A stretch of 64,000 nucleotides of DNA from contig NC_053046.1 of the NCBI RefSeq assembly GCF_003473485.1, forward strand, positions 6,210,001-6,274,000. The letters run 5' to 3'. This document shows, piece by piece, positions 13,401 through 24,206 of this stretch (positions are counted from its first letter, which is position 1; each line of letters starts with the position of its first letter). This DNA comes from Medicago truncatula (Eukaryota; Streptophyta; Magnoliopsida; Fabales; Fabaceae). The notes beneath the pieces were generated by a model. The model ran no database searches. It was not told the origin of the DNA and saw nothing but the letters and a program-made list of their open reading frames with translations. The position numbers were made by a program, and so were the translations under genes.

Positions 13401-13870
13401 ATTTAGGAAAAGATACAAACTTTGTTAACGGGATTTGAAGATAGTATCCTGCTACATCTGGGTCGTGTATTTCCATTTGCAGGACATGTTTGACATGTAA
13501 GACCGGCATCACATGAACCGCATGTTTCTCCGATCTGCTACCTCGTACATGGTTAGAAACAACAAACGACAAAAACAACAAAATAGTAAATATCGAATAT
13601 TAAAAAATAATAAATTAATTATTACCTTCAAGCTGGATGAATATGTGAAGAAACAAATGACGATTAATACAAAGATTTGGCTCTGCAGAAAACGAGACAT
13701 TGTATGAATTAAAAACAACAGGAAGAGAGAAAATGATTAATGTATAAGAGAAATTAAACGAAATAAAAAAAAGTATGATTAATATATTTAATGTAGATAT
13801 AAATACAATTAATGAATGCAATAATATGATTAGTAGAAGATGCATAGACATATAAATTTCTTACCTTCAT
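10434..13870 (-). CDS. PI-PLC X domain-containing protein, At5g67130 type, secreted and probably GPI-anchored
   Basis: Exons on the minus strand: 13870-13865, 13682-13626, 13534-13421, 13335-13198, 11888-11790, 11662-11359, 11155-10932, 10835-10749, 10628-10434; the joined frame is 407 aa plus TAA. The fourth intron is 1.3 kb. Order of parts: signal peptide (1-20, [17 protein letters not shown]), a Cys-rich segment ([17 protein letters not shown]), the PI-PLC X-like domain with TTHNSFA (His74) and WLCHSTGG (His126), a second Cys-rich region CGCDSIAYC, then a Pro/Asn spacer and a hydrophobic C-terminal tail of about 20 residues that fits a GPI signal. The two His correspond to the catalytic pair of bacterial-type PI-PLC; activity of plant members is not something I can assert. 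The first exon (Met-Lys) is spliced; an alternative unspliced start at 13700 gives [10 protein letters not shown] with the same downstream protein. Confidence 0.9.
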
Positions 13871-14065
13871 TCTACTTTTGTGGTTAGAGATGAATTTTTT
13901 TTTTTTAATTTTTTTTTTAGAGAGGGATTGAGTCACAGACTTTTTGTTGTTGAAGGTAAAAAGTCTGTGACTGTGAGAGATGAGAGAAGAGCAGTTGAAG
14001 ATAGCAACAGAAAGGATATGGATTTGGTTAAGGGAGAGGAAAAAAGCAGATTAAGGAAGAAATAA
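13871..14065 (-). promoter_or_regulatory. Probable 5' leader of the PI-PLC-like gene
   Basis: Purine/pyrimidine-biased DNA directly upstream of the ATG at 13870. No TATA box could be fixed with confidence. Confidence 0.35.
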
Positions 14066-15211
14066 TGAATTCATTTCATTCGTAAGAAGTGATTACGGAA
14101 CAAACGCGCGTTATATTCACGTCTTGCTACAAACAACCCCTTCCTTCGTTAGGTACATCGCCCGACTTTAAATATAATTATTAACAAAAATAATTATACA
14201 AAAACTTAGACTATAATTTTTTTGAAGAAACTAAAACTTAGACTATAATTAAGAAAGAGACTATCCTATCCTTTTTCTTAATTTGATTTTCTATATAAAT
14301 TTGTTTCATGATAATGTTAAATATGATTAAGTGGTTAAAAAAAACCTTAAACTTAAAAGTACCGAGTTCGAGTCCCAATAACGTTTACGGAAGTAGACAT
14401 AGATGAGTTGTTCAACTGATTTGAGTTAAAAAGTTGGTGGTCCTGAATTCTAACTTGAACGAATGATATATTGATAAAAGTTAAATGTTGTGATGATGAT
14501 TAACTTTATCAATTTTAGTGAGAGAAACTCAAAACTTCTCTCTAAACTTTATTTCTCATTCGTTCATCGAGGATGGGTGGTTTTAGGTCATTCTTTGACC
14601 TAAAATCATCCATCTACATTTGTTTTCCCCTTTGCTTTCTTTCAATCTAAATAAGTGGTTTTCACATATATCAAGTTTTTCCTTTTGTGTTTTTTGTGAT
14701 TTCGTCGTCTAAATGCGGCGTTATGTTGTTCGTCGTCTTGTGCGGCATTTGATTTACATCTTGTCGCAGTGTTTGTTTAGTTTCTATTGAAAGATCTACA
14801 TCAATCAATTACAAATTCAATCAATGATTTGGGCGTCAACGTTGCAGATTCGGAAGCATGTGTATTTCGGTGACTTAAATTTTATCATATTATTTGTAGG
14901 CATTTAAGTCATTGTATGCTATTAACTTGAGTGCTGTGAGTTTGTTCGCAGATTCACCTTTGCGTTTTTAGTGACGTTTGTATTTGATGCACTATATCAA
15001 TTTGAATGAATGAATATCGTTTTATTTTTGTTAAAAAAAATGTTGTGAGTTTGAGTCACACTAAGGGGAGAAAATCACGGGGTTCAATTCACTAATAAAT
15101 GTAGATTGTTTTTATTAATAATAAAGTTTATATTAATTAATGTACTTTAATGTATAAGGTAATTAGAAGATTAAAAAATAAATAAATTTAGAAGTTCTCC
15201 TCATGAAAAGA
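14066..15211. other. Intergenic region with possible SINE-like remnant
   Basis: About 14310-14375 contains AAGTGGTT followed by GAGTTCGAGTCC, resembling tRNA-type A and B boxes on the plus strand. A-tail and target duplication are not clear. The rest shows nothing I can name. Confidence 0.35.
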
Positions 15212-15591
15212 TGGGGTAATAGTCAATTTGATTTTTGAATATGTAAAAAGTAGTTACAATAGTCACTTAATGTATCAAAATTTTAAAATAATATCTGATT
15301 GTGCATTTTGATAGTTAAAATAGTCTTTGATGCTAAAATAATTCATCAATACTCACGATCTTTTCATATAGAGACTGAATTGATAGTTAGTAAATACTTA
15401 TAAGAATTGATACGACACTAAGTAAGTATATTAAAGGACTAATATGACAATACTAACCTAATATTTTAAATGTCAAAGACTATTTTGACTAACGAAGTGC
15501 ATAATCATGGACTATTTTGAAATTTTGATACATTGAGGGACTATTGTGGCTATTCGCTACACATTCATGGACCAAAATGACTATTATCCCA
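15212..15591. mobile_element. TIR element, nonautonomous
   Basis: The left end TGGGGTAATAGTCAATTTG and the reverse complement of the right end TGGGATAATAGTCATTTTG match, and the match continues inward past ATGTATCAAAATTT. About 380 bp, no coding capacity. No clean target duplication, so the superfamily is unassigned. Confidence 0.7.
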
Positions 15592-15620
15592 AAAAGGTTA
15601 TTTAGAAGTTGGTGATTTTT

Positions 15621-16715
15621 TTTGGTTTACCAGTATCTCACGTTATCTGACACCTCTCTGGAGCAAGGCTTTTTTGAAGTAGCATGGCTGAAGTAGGTTC
15701 TATTAAAGGTTTCAATATTTGTTTGGAGGCTCCTTCGCAATAGACTACCTACCAAAGACAATCTTATCCGTAGGAGAGCTCTTCATCATGACGACATTTT
15801 TTGCATAGGTGGATGTGGGTGTTCGGAAACGGCGAGTCATCTTCTTTTCCAATGTGACATCTTTGGCAGTGTATGGCACGGGGTTTATCAGTGGCTTCAG
15901 GTCTCATTCATTTCTCCTGACTTTGTTCGTGAACATCTTATTCAGTTTGGTCACATGGCGGGGTTACCACGATTTACACATTCTTTCTTCAGAGTGATCT
16001 GACATGCTTACGTTTGGACGGTTTGGAAAGAAAGAAACAATAAGGGGGCGTTTGTTTGACGGTTTAAAATTTCATTCCTGGGATTAACCTTTCCTGGAAA
16101 ATAATAATGGGCATCTTATTCCTGAGTATTTTTAAAAAATTGTGTTTGGTAAATAATTGTCAGATTCATGGGAATTGTTTGTGATAGTGGGTATATGGGT
16201 AGTTATTTCCATTTTAGTACCATTTACATGGGAATCTTTTATTCCCGCCCACTTTCTTTGGGAATAAAATCATGGGTAAGTGGAAGTTATTTTTTTCCTA
16301 GGAATTCTTTATTCCCGGGAGTTATTTTTTTAACTTTGTAACAAACATAGGAATCTATAATTCCAACCTCCATATTCCTGGGAATAACTTTTTAAACCAG
16401 GAAACAAACACCCCCTAAGATCTTCAAAAACAAAGCACTGGACTTGGTTCAATTACTAGACAAAGTAAAGTTTGTATCTTTTTCTTGGTTAAGGGCGAAT
16501 AGGCTCACTTCAGCTTTCAGTTATAATGACTGGTGGTGACACCCGTTAATTTGTATAGGTGTTAGGGAGTAGTCTTCTTGTCCACTTTTCATTCTATTTT
16601 GTGTAGTAACAGAAACTTAATCTTGTATTTTTGGAGGAGTGACTCTCTTTGCACACCTTGTGCGAGATGATTTACTCCCGGTGTTTAATCTAATTTCATT
16701 TTGGCTGCTTAAAAA
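15621..16715 (+). mobile_element. 5'-truncated L1-type LINE copy, degraded, split by a MITE
   Basis: Translation in shifting frames gives the reverse-transcriptase zinc-binding (zf-RVT) tail typical of plant L1: LPTKDNL.RR, a G(C)GCSETASHL-like zinc motif, WHGVYQWL, VWKERNNKIF. It ends with a 3' UTR containing GCACACCTTGTGCG and an A-rich tail. Near-identical flanks AAGTTGGTGATTTT (15606-15619) and AAGTTGGTAATTTT (16716-16729) look like the target duplication. Several stops and shifts make it non-coding. Confidence 0.8.
16044..16415. mobile_element. PIF/Harbinger (Tourist-like) MITE nested in the LINE
   Basis: The left end GGGGGCGTTTGTTTGACGG and the reverse complement of the right end GGGGGTGTTTGTTTCCTGG match. 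The 3-bp target duplication is TAA (16041-16043 and 16416-16418). Removing the element plus one TAA restores the LINE reading VWKERNNKIFKNK, which confirms the borders. Confidence 0.95.
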
Positions 16716-16913
16716 AAGTTGGTAATTTTAAATTTATCAATCAAATATATACTTTTTTATTATTATTAAATTAGTTTCTATAATTGTTAAAAAAATTAGC
16801 ATATTTTTTTTTTACAAAAAAAAGTTTCAGTTGGTCTAAGTTTTATTTTATTTTTTATTTGCATATTTTCTTATGCAAGTACATATTTTGTTTGACTTAG
16901 TTTTGTTTCTTGT

Positions 16914-16937
16914 TTATATATATATATATATATATAT
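16914..16937. repeat. (TA)n microsatellite
   Basis: Uninterrupted TA dinucleotides. Confidence 0.95.
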
Positions 16938-17018
16938 TTCTTGTATGTAGTGGTGAATCGTACGCATACATTATTATCACTCTTATTTTTATTTTAAATT
17001 ATAAAGGGTAAAAATAAG

Positions 17019-17158
17019 TTTTTTTTGGTAGATAGACGAAATGGCAAAGCCATTATAAACTCACACACACAAATGGAGTACCAGGGTTCGAACACCGGTC
17101 ATGACATCCGACCTAACAATTTCGGCGTTTTACCAGTTAAACTAGGACTTCTAAATGA
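17019..17158 (-). mobile_element. tRNA-derived SINE, complete, with target duplication
   Basis: On the minus strand the head reads TAGTTTAACTGGTAAAACG (A box-like), then GTGTTCGAACCC (B box), then a 60-bp body and an A-rich tail. Flanks TAAAAATAAG at 17009-17018 and 17159-17168 are identical, as expected for LINE-mobilised insertion. Derived from a tRNA gene but not itself a tRNA. Confidence 0.85.
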
Positions 17159-17168
17159 TAAAAATAAG

Positions 17169-17679
17169 TTTTTAGTAAAAATAATAACGATAAAATTGAG
17201 ATAAAAATAAAAACACTATAAACTCAAACACTACTTAAAACAACATTTTAAGAAATACTATAAACTAGTGGGAAGAAAATGTTATATATCATGAGGTAAT
17301 AAACATTATGAATATAGGCATCCTTCACAACATTCTTCTATATGAGTTTGAAGATTATTTTAGTTGATGATACCTCTGAAGTCATTATCTGTACACTTGT
17401 TACTATTTCATTTTAGTTAGTTTTTAGTTGTTTCTTCTTTGGGTTGTTAGTCTCCTTTTTTTTTGTGCAAAAAAGTTGAAGTGAACGTTACCACACATTT
17501 AATTGTGATATGATTTTTTTTGACAATTTATTATATGAATTTATAAGCTAAAAAATTAGCCTTTACAACCATAAGCTAAATTGAATATTGCATTTCTATT
17601 TCAACCATGCTTAATGGACACGTAATGACATAATTTATATTTTTTTTTGTTTACAAGGCTAAAGAAATAAAAAATAAAA
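17169..17679. other. AT-rich spacer
   Basis: Nothing recognised. Confidence 0.5.
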
Positions 17680-18530
17680 GTAAGGAAAAAAGAACAGAAA
17701 CAACACTCAACGAAATCGAGTTCCATTAAGTGGAGCGCAATATGGGAAAGATGGATAATGTAATCTGTGCCAGAGGAAGCACATAATTTAGCAAAAACAT
17801 CAACAAATCTGTTTCATTCTCAAAGAATGTAGGCAATGTCGATATGTCAATATCGATGAAGTGAATCTTTAATGTCTTGGATCAAATTAGCAAATTTGTG
17901 GAATCTTCGAGTTAGATCATAGAGGATGTCAATACAATGAAGAGAGCCTTTGAAGCAAATTACATAATGGTGATTCAATTGCTTAGCCAATAAAAGCCCA
18001 TCATAGGTGCCATGAAATTCGACTTAAGAATTTTGGAGGATTCTGCAATGAGCCCCGAGATACTTGAGATATGATTCTAGGAAAGGTGACGAAGAAAAAC
18101 CCCAAAATTAGTTCTAATGGCTTAATTGGAGGAGTTCCATTTAACCCATATATCATCCTGCGTCACTAATTGAGAGTTATATGGAAGCAAGAGATGGAGG
18201 TGAAAATCATATTGCGATCTTCCATGGTAAGACGATAATGAAGGATTGGTGAGTTGGAGAAGCAATAAGCATTAAAAAAATTCCAAGACCACGAAACACA
18301 TGTGGACAAAGTGTTAGAGTTGAGCGAAGATAAACCATTCTTAGCCAGCTAATCGGATCCATGTTGGCAAAGAAGTCAATCAATATTTGAGAAACTATAA
18401 GGGCATGGCAAAGATTTCTAGAGGCTAAATAGTCTCTAATACAATGAAGGAAAGACTCATCATGAGCATTACACCAAGTGTAAAGACAATTAAGATCCAA
18501 GTACACCCAAAACAAATCTAATTAAGTACG
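17680..18530 (-). pseudogene. LINE remnant: zf-RVT plus RNase H-like domain
   Basis: Reading from 18530 down, the minus strand gives a decayed zinc-binding segment (HDESFLHCIRDYLASRNL, FFANMDPISWLR), then a degenerate RNase H (RVT_3) domain (HGTYDGLLLAKQL, GSLHCIDIL, NETDLL.FLLNY). This order is that of the 3' half of plant L1 ORF2. Many stops and frame changes. No clear A-tail or target duplication. Confidence 0.75.
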
Positions 18531-19324
18531 CAATATTTTTTTTTAACAAATCAAGATGGAATATTCAACATTAATTTCGAGAGGGGTATGTCCATGTCTA
18601 CGAATATTTTCACAATGCGATAATAATTCAAATCCCACCATGCTAACTAAGAACTTGATCATCTTCTGCCACATGAGACATGAGTGCAGTCCATGTGGTT
18701 TTTGTGAGTGAAGAGAGGGATTGAAAAAATAAATTATTACAGTGGGTTAGAAAAAATAAATAATCAGAACATGCTTCATCTACTATAAGCTTTAGTATAT
18801 TTTTTGTTTGTACAATCCGACAATGAATGGTTCACCTATGAATTAAACTCAGGTTTTCTTGAAGGAATTCTTTTTAGGTGGAATACATTAACAATTGAGA
18901 TCAATTGTAAAAATTTATATTTTGTTCGAAGTTCAATCTTCAATTCTGCCATGAGATATTTCTCTAAACTTTGAATATTCCTATTTCCTAAGTGACACAA
19001 AAGCAAGCGCATCCATTTCTGCAGTTCATACTAGTAATGTCAAGGGCATAGTACCTCTTGAAGATCTTTATCGGTTTATCCTTCTGGTTAAGATCTTAAA
19101 GTTTTGGGAACAATATTCATGTATTGTTTCTGAAATGCTGCCAAAGTTCATTCATAATTATTGCTTGAAAACTAAAACATAAAGCAAAAAAGTAAATAAA
19201 AAACGTCAATGAACATAAAAGAACAAATCAATTTCGGTATATTCACTTGCCAAGGTGGCGTCAAAACAATGAATCTTTATACTATTATAACTGTTCTAGC
19301 TTAAAAAACAAAAGGAACAAAATT
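18531..19324. other. Spacer; 3' flank of the first MAPKKK gene
   Basis: No gene seen. The stretch nearest 19325 is probably the 3' UTR. Confidence 0.5.
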
Positions 19325-20386
19325 TTAATTTGACCGAACAAAACACCAAGCATCGGATTCTGACCAATCTAACGGTCTTTCATTTGTGACTAGTCGTTGA
19401 AGACTCTCGCCCGGTGAACAAAAACCTTGCTCAAATTTCAGTTCACATACTTCCTTTGCATCAGGAGGCAAAGTCGTAACACTAGAAGAAGCCCAATGAG
19501 GAAAATCGAAGTGAGTTCTCGGAGATGGTGATATTGACAATGGCAACTCATTGATCAACTCTTTCACCAATGAAACAGTTTCATCACCTGAGATAAACTC
19601 ATGTTTCAAAAGCATCTCTGCCGTCCATCTTTTTGAAGGATCCTTGATGAAACACTTTTCGAGAAAATCTTTTCCGACTTGTGATAATTCATCTGGAATC
19701 AACGGTGATTCGTCTTCTGCCCCAATTCGAATTAACAACGACCACATATTTGAACCGCTGCTTACATTCCATGCATGTTTACCCGTAGCCATCTCCACAA
19801 TAGCGCAACCAAGAGCCCATATATCTGCCGGTGATTCATAAACACTCTCGTTCACCGCTTCTGGTGACATATACAATGGAGTTCCCCTACATTCCAATTT
19901 TCCACCATGTTTTAGACCTTTCTCCTTAGCAAGGCCAAAATCCGAAATCTTAACTTCGTCATTCTCAAATACAAGAATGTTTTGTAGCTTCACATCGCAG
20001 TGAACAAAACCATTTTCATGAACATGTTTGAGTCCTTGAACGACTGATCTTGTGTAACGCCGAACGAGATTCTCTGGTAACTTACCACCATGATTCTTGA
20101 GTTGATCGGAGAGAGTACCGCCAGCAGCATATTCTAGAAAAATATTATAACACTCTTCACCATTTTCGAAAGTTTGATCATGACCAAAATACTTAATAAT
20201 ATGTGGGGATGATCCTAAACTTTCAAGTATTTGTTTCTCGTTTATGAGAAAATGGGAGCCGTAAGTATCAGAGGTTTTGACTGCGGTGAGAGACGGAAAG
20301 ATACCGGAATTCTGTGGGTGTGTGGCTAAGTTGACGGTGGCGAAGGTGCCACTACCTAGCATCTTACCTCGAACCCAGTTCTTCAT
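19325..20386 (-). CDS. MAPKKK17/18/20-like protein kinase (MEKK family), intact
   Basis: Single-exon protein kinase of 353 aa. Residues visible: GSGTFATVNLA (11-21), Lys37 in AVK, HCDVKLQN (129-136), DFG (149-151), RGTPLYMSPEAV (167-178) with SPE as the APE motif, and WALGCAIVEMATG. The HCDxKxxN catalytic loop and YMSPE activation segment are typical of the intronless MEKK-like MAPKKK13-21 group of plants, which act upstream of MKK/MPK modules in stress and ABA signalling; that role is by family, not shown here. A 75-residue C-terminal tail follows the domain and ends ESDAWCFV. A TATA box sits about 130 bp upstream. The same-strand paralogue at 30218-31159 is about 10 kb away. Confidence 0.92.
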   Translation of the reverse strand: MKNWVRGKMLGSGTFATVNLATHPQNSGIFPSLTAVKTSDTYGSHFLINEKQILESLGSSPHIIKYFGHDQTFENGEECYNIFLEYAAGGTLSDQLKNHGGKLPENLVRRYTRSVVQGLKHVHENGFVHCDVKLQNILVFENDEVKISDFGLAKEKGLKHGGKLECRGTPLYMSPEAVNESVYESPADIWALGCAIVEMATGKHAWNVSSGSNMWSLLIRIGAEDESPLIPDELSQVGKDFLEKCFIKDPSKRWTAEMLLKHEFISGDETVSLVKELINELPLSISPSPRTHFDFPHWASSSVTTLPPDAKEVCELKFEQGFCSPGESLQRLVTNERPLDWSESDAWCFVRSN

Positions 20387-20513
20387 GTTTTTGATACTAC
20401 GAGATTTTTGGTTTGGTTTGGTGTGTTACTCTATTTTGTTGGAGGAAGGAATAAAATAGAGAAACCTTGAAGAGTCGCGTCTTGTGTTAATAAGGAAAAA
20501 AATATTTGGGAAG

Positions 20514-20521
20514 TTTATATA
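20514..20521 (-). promoter_or_regulatory. TATA box of the first MAPKKK gene
   Basis: TATATAAA on the minus strand, about 130 bp upstream of the ATG. Confidence 0.6.
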
Positions 20522-20804
20522 CGAGAAAAATTTATGTTGATAATTCAATTCAAAGACCTAACAAGGAAATTTAAGATGGTGGCTACTGGCTAATAAGAAT
20601 AGGAAATATTTGAAACACGTGTGTGTATATATAAGGCGAAGAAAGCGTGTTTTTTAATTGGAAAAATATCTTTTATATTGATTCTCAATCTCAACCGTAC
20701 CGTTTCGAAGATATAATTTTTATTTAGAAGATCCTAATCCTAATTAACTGCGATCAATAACTAATAATTAGTTTTCTTTTGACGGGTAACTGTTATTTAT
20801 ACAG

Positions 20805-21170
20805 TTTAATTTGATGATTCGGATAATTGGATGTACTTGGAAGTTTTATCTTTTGTACTTTTTTGACAATAGAAATTTATCCTTAGTTCAAAGTTTCAAA
20901 TTTCAGTCAATTTATTCATAAGATATTCCTTTATGTTTTGAAGATTCCTATTTCCTACCATATATGGAAAGGTCAAACACGTTTCCATGAAGTATAGTAC
21001 TCTTTCACCAGGACTTTAGGAGTGTGATTATAAGCATTATTCATTGATAACAAGCTCAAAACTCTTCTGCTAAGCCTTTGAAATCATTATTTCTGCATGA
21101 ATATTATTCCTTTAGTTCTTTTTAAATTTTGAATTAAGTTTAAGGTTGATGTCTATTTTGTTTTTAAGTA
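20805..21170. repeat. Local segmental repeat, copy 1 of 3
   Basis: Shares with 25440-25700 and 31845-32330 an ordered set of words: CTTTTTTGACAA, TATTCCTTTATGTTTTGAAG, CCTATTTCCTA, GTTCAAACA, AAGCATTATT, CTCAAAACTCTTCTG. It lies about 0.4 kb upstream of the first MAPKKK gene. No terminal repeats seen, so segmental duplication is preferred over a transposon. Confidence 0.75.
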
Positions 21171-22022
21171 CTAGAACTTAAGGAATATTCTTCTATATAA
21201 TCCTTTTAAAATCAACAATTTTTTCTTTAGATACTCTAGTCCAAAAAGAGAGATTTGGCTCAAATTCAGTGTTTATAGTTAAAAATAAAATAAAAGATAC
21301 TACTTGTATCATGCCATGAAAATTGGACTCCCTCATCACACGGAATCCTGCATTTGGAACATTAGTCACCATTCGATCAACATTAGATGGTCTAAAAACA
21401 TACATTTTTTTTAGTTTTAATATTAAAAAACCGAGCTTGAATTCCGATCTTTTGATCATAACTTAGCGGTAACTGATGTCCCGAACTCGTGAATGCGAAA
21501 AAATACCGACTATATTCATCGGTGGATTTATCATTTATTGAGCAAACAGGATTGTGCTTTGGCATCTGCATAACTATGCAAAGTGGTTAAATGGTAAGGG
21601 TAATGCTTGGAGATTCTATCATGAATCGGAGGCTGTTGATAATTATGAGCGAAATTGGGATTTTAAAGGTGGACTATGGAAGAGTACTGCAAAGTCTGAT
21701 GAAGGTTATTGGTGTTCAAGGAAAATTATTCATTGAAAATTCTAATTAAGGCTATATAACTAAAATATCACCACAGAGGTGTATTTGTAATTTTGTATCA
21801 ATAATGTAGCTTATTTTAATGTTTTGAATTTGGCAGCTATAGGTATAACTGAACATCCTATTGAAGTATATCATATGTGAGAGGTGGTCAGAAATTTGTT
21901 GATATCTCAGCTAAAAAAGTATGCTGTAATGCGTGTACATTTTAGTACACTGTACTTTGCTTAACAGTATTGCGGGTTGGCTTTAGCAGAAAGATTTTGA
22001 TGCACATTTAGTGGGTGCTTTA
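21171..22022. other. Spacer
   Basis: Chance ORFs at 21193-21459 (minus) and 21554-21736 (plus) have no recognisable family. Nothing else supported. Confidence 0.45.
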
Positions 22023-22941
22023 TGTTGTTGTGTACAAGTGTGAGTTATATGTCCCACTTCGGATAAAAGAGTAAAGGTTGAACACCTTATAAGTAAGAGG
22101 ACCCATAAACTCATCGCCTTAAGGTTTTTGGTAAGAGTGTGGTGCCTCAGTTGCTTGTGCGGTTGGTCTAGCCTCAATATGGACGGTCCCCCAGGCTCCC
22201 CTCGTGTTCCTACAGCAGTATCAGAGCCCGGTTCGACGAAGGGTACGACTGAGGCAGTCGGTCCGTTTGCGCAAAAAGCGGCGGTACAAGCAAGTGTCGG
22301 TCCGTTTGTGGAGGGGAGTGTTGTTGTGTACAAGTCTGAGTAAAACCCCGCTATCATGGGTCTGGGGAAGGGTCCGGGTAATACCCACAAATTTTAATGG
22401 GTATGGGCACGGGTAAGTACTATACTGCCCAGCCCCGCAACCCCGCATATACATATTTATTTAATATCATAAGTAATTTATTTATTTTTAGTGTATAATT
22501 AAATAATTTATTTAGCTATTTAAGCCTAAACTAAAACCTAAACCAAAAAACAGCTTAATACAATAACAACTCCATCCTGCTGGTGTACAATATTTTAGAG
22601 ATATTTTGGATGTTTTTAATTGGACTAAATACTACAATTCGTATTATTTTATGAGTTAATTTTAAAATATTTTGACCATAGTTTTATTTCAATTGTGATG
22701 TTTTTATTGTCTTTTCATAGTTAAAGTGCGGGTATGGGCACTTGGATACCCATAGGGTATGGGGAAGGGCACTAAAGTTGTTGCCCATGAGGGTACGGGC
22801 ACGGGTACGAGTAATTTTTAAAAATGCGGGTATGGGGATGGGCATTGTAGTACCCTACCCATTAGATACCCATTGTCATCCCTAAGTCTGAGTTATATAT
22901 CCCACATCAGATAAAAGAATAAAGGTTGAACACCTTATAAG
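22023..22941 (+). mobile_element. TRIM retroelement (miniature LTR element), 3' LTR split by a hAT element and truncated
   Basis: The left LTR starts TGTTGTTGTGTACAAG at 22023 and contains CCCACTTCGG and TTGAACACCTTATAAG; it ends near 22214 in CCTACA. A tRNA-Met-type primer site, TATCAGAGCC, follows at about 22220. The internal region is only about 100 bp and ends in a purine tract GAGGGGAG (22311-22318). The right LTR starts TGTTGTTGTGTACAAG at 22319, is interrupted at 22340 and resumes at 22893 with CCCACATCAG..TTGAACACCTTATAAG before diverging near 22941. No protein is encoded, as usual for TRIMs. Confidence 0.85.
22341..22884. mobile_element. Nonautonomous hAT-type element nested in the TRIM 3' LTR
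   Basis: 544 bp with internal repeats of GGGTATGGGCACGGGTA. The right end reads, in reverse complement, TAGGGATGACAATGGGT; the left end TAAAACCCCGCTATCATGGGT is more diverged. The 8-bp target duplication AGTCTGAG is exact (22333-22340, 22885-22892), and removing the element rejoins the LTR. Confidence 0.88.
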
Positions 22942-23224
22942 ATGATCCAACACTTGCAAATGTTATCTGTTGCTACTGATATTTGTATAATCATTTTCAT
23001 TCAATAGTGTACATAATTGGTGGAGTCCGATCTTATAAAAAATATTTCTTTAAAGAAGCAATTCAAATTAAACTCAACTACAAGGTATTTTCACCTTTAA
23101 ATTAGAAGATTTTTTTCCGATAAAATAAATCCAAACTAAACCACAAACACCCTTAATCGACATACGTTTATCAATAAAGATAGCATATCTGTTTGATTTA
23201 TTGGAGAACCGACCGATGAATGAT

Positions 23225-23880
23225 TGTGGCAAGAGTGTTTCAGTTAGGTTTGGGGGAGTGAGGTCAACCTTGGAAGTGGTGTCGTCGATTGTTGGCGTGG
23301 AGGAGCTGTTAAGGAAGTAGGAATTAGCTTGACAAGTGGCTCTGGCAACTTAATCCAAGTGCAGGCTATAGTGTTCATGGTGTCTACCGATTTCTCACTA
23401 TCCAGGAACCGACATTATACTCGAGTTTCTAATTTCATATGGCAAAAGGACGTCCCTTTGAAGGTATCATTGTTTTGTTAGCGTCTCTTTCATAATATAG
23501 ATTGTTAGCTAATGATATTTTTTTTGAACAAGCAGCTAAGGACAATTTGTCTACAAGAGGAATAATTTCTCATGATGTTCAGTTATGTGTTAGTGGTTGT
23601 GGCAACATTTAATCAACAAATCATTTGTTTTTGGGTTGTAATGTCTTTGGTTTTATTTGGCATCTTGTGCGAAATTGGCTTGGTTTCTCTTCGGGGGATC
23701 CTTTTGGAATTTTGGACCATTACCTCCAGTTTAGTATTTTAGCAGGTATCTCTGAAGCTCGGCGCTCTATGTTGAACTTAGTTTGGCTCTCTTGCGTTTG
23801 GGTAATTTGGAATGAAATGAATAATAAGATTTTTAAAAATAAACTAACTTAAACTCATCGGCTTTTGGATAACTTACACT
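23225..23880 (+). pseudogene. LINE ORF2 3' fragment (zf-RVT)
   Basis: Shifting frames give WLWQLNPSAGYSVHGVYRFL, IWQKDVPLKVSLF, LSTRGIISHDVQLCVSGCG, HLFLGCNVFGFIWHLVRNWL and LSCVWVIWNEMNNKIFKN, the zinc-binding C-terminal part of L1 reverse transcriptase. The last 230 bp are still open; upstream is broken by stops. Same family type as 15621-16715 and 61969-62722. Confidence 0.82.
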
Positions 23881-24129
23881 CACGTGCCCGTCTTTCCGCT
23901 CTCTTTATTGTGTTAACGTTTGAAATTTTAATTTTGATTAAAACTAAAAATATAAATGTTTGTTGCTTTCAAGTTATAACAAATCAAACCAACTATGATT
24001 ATCTATTTCAATGATAACAACAAATATAACAAAAATATAATCAATTTTTTTAATGACATCAACAATAATTTTTATTATAGAAATCATTATTTAAAAAAAA
24101 AATCTTTATTATAGAAAAAATTGTTTTGT

Positions 24130-24206
24130 GGTAGTGATCGATGTTTGAAACCCGGACCTTGCAGATATTAGGCATTGTCCTTACCAACTGAGCTAAATTC
24201 ACGAGA
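24130..24206 (-). mobile_element. tRNA-derived SINE fragment
   Basis: The minus strand reads GTGAATTTAGCTCAGTTGGTAAGGACAATGCC.. then GTCCGGGTTTCAAAC, an A-box/B-box pair like that in 35533-35623 and 32564-32709. Target duplication not found. Confidence 0.65.

Noticed and set aside
17019-17158. Minus-strand tRNA gene
   Set aside because: Same reasoning: tRNA-like head, extra body, A-rich tail and target duplication.
18207-18515. Independent gene of 102 codons on the minus strand
   Set aside because: Part of the decayed LINE reverse-transcriptase tail.
21983-22454. Several overlapping ORFs on both strands
   Set aside because: They fall in the TRIM LTRs, its interior and the nested hAT element.
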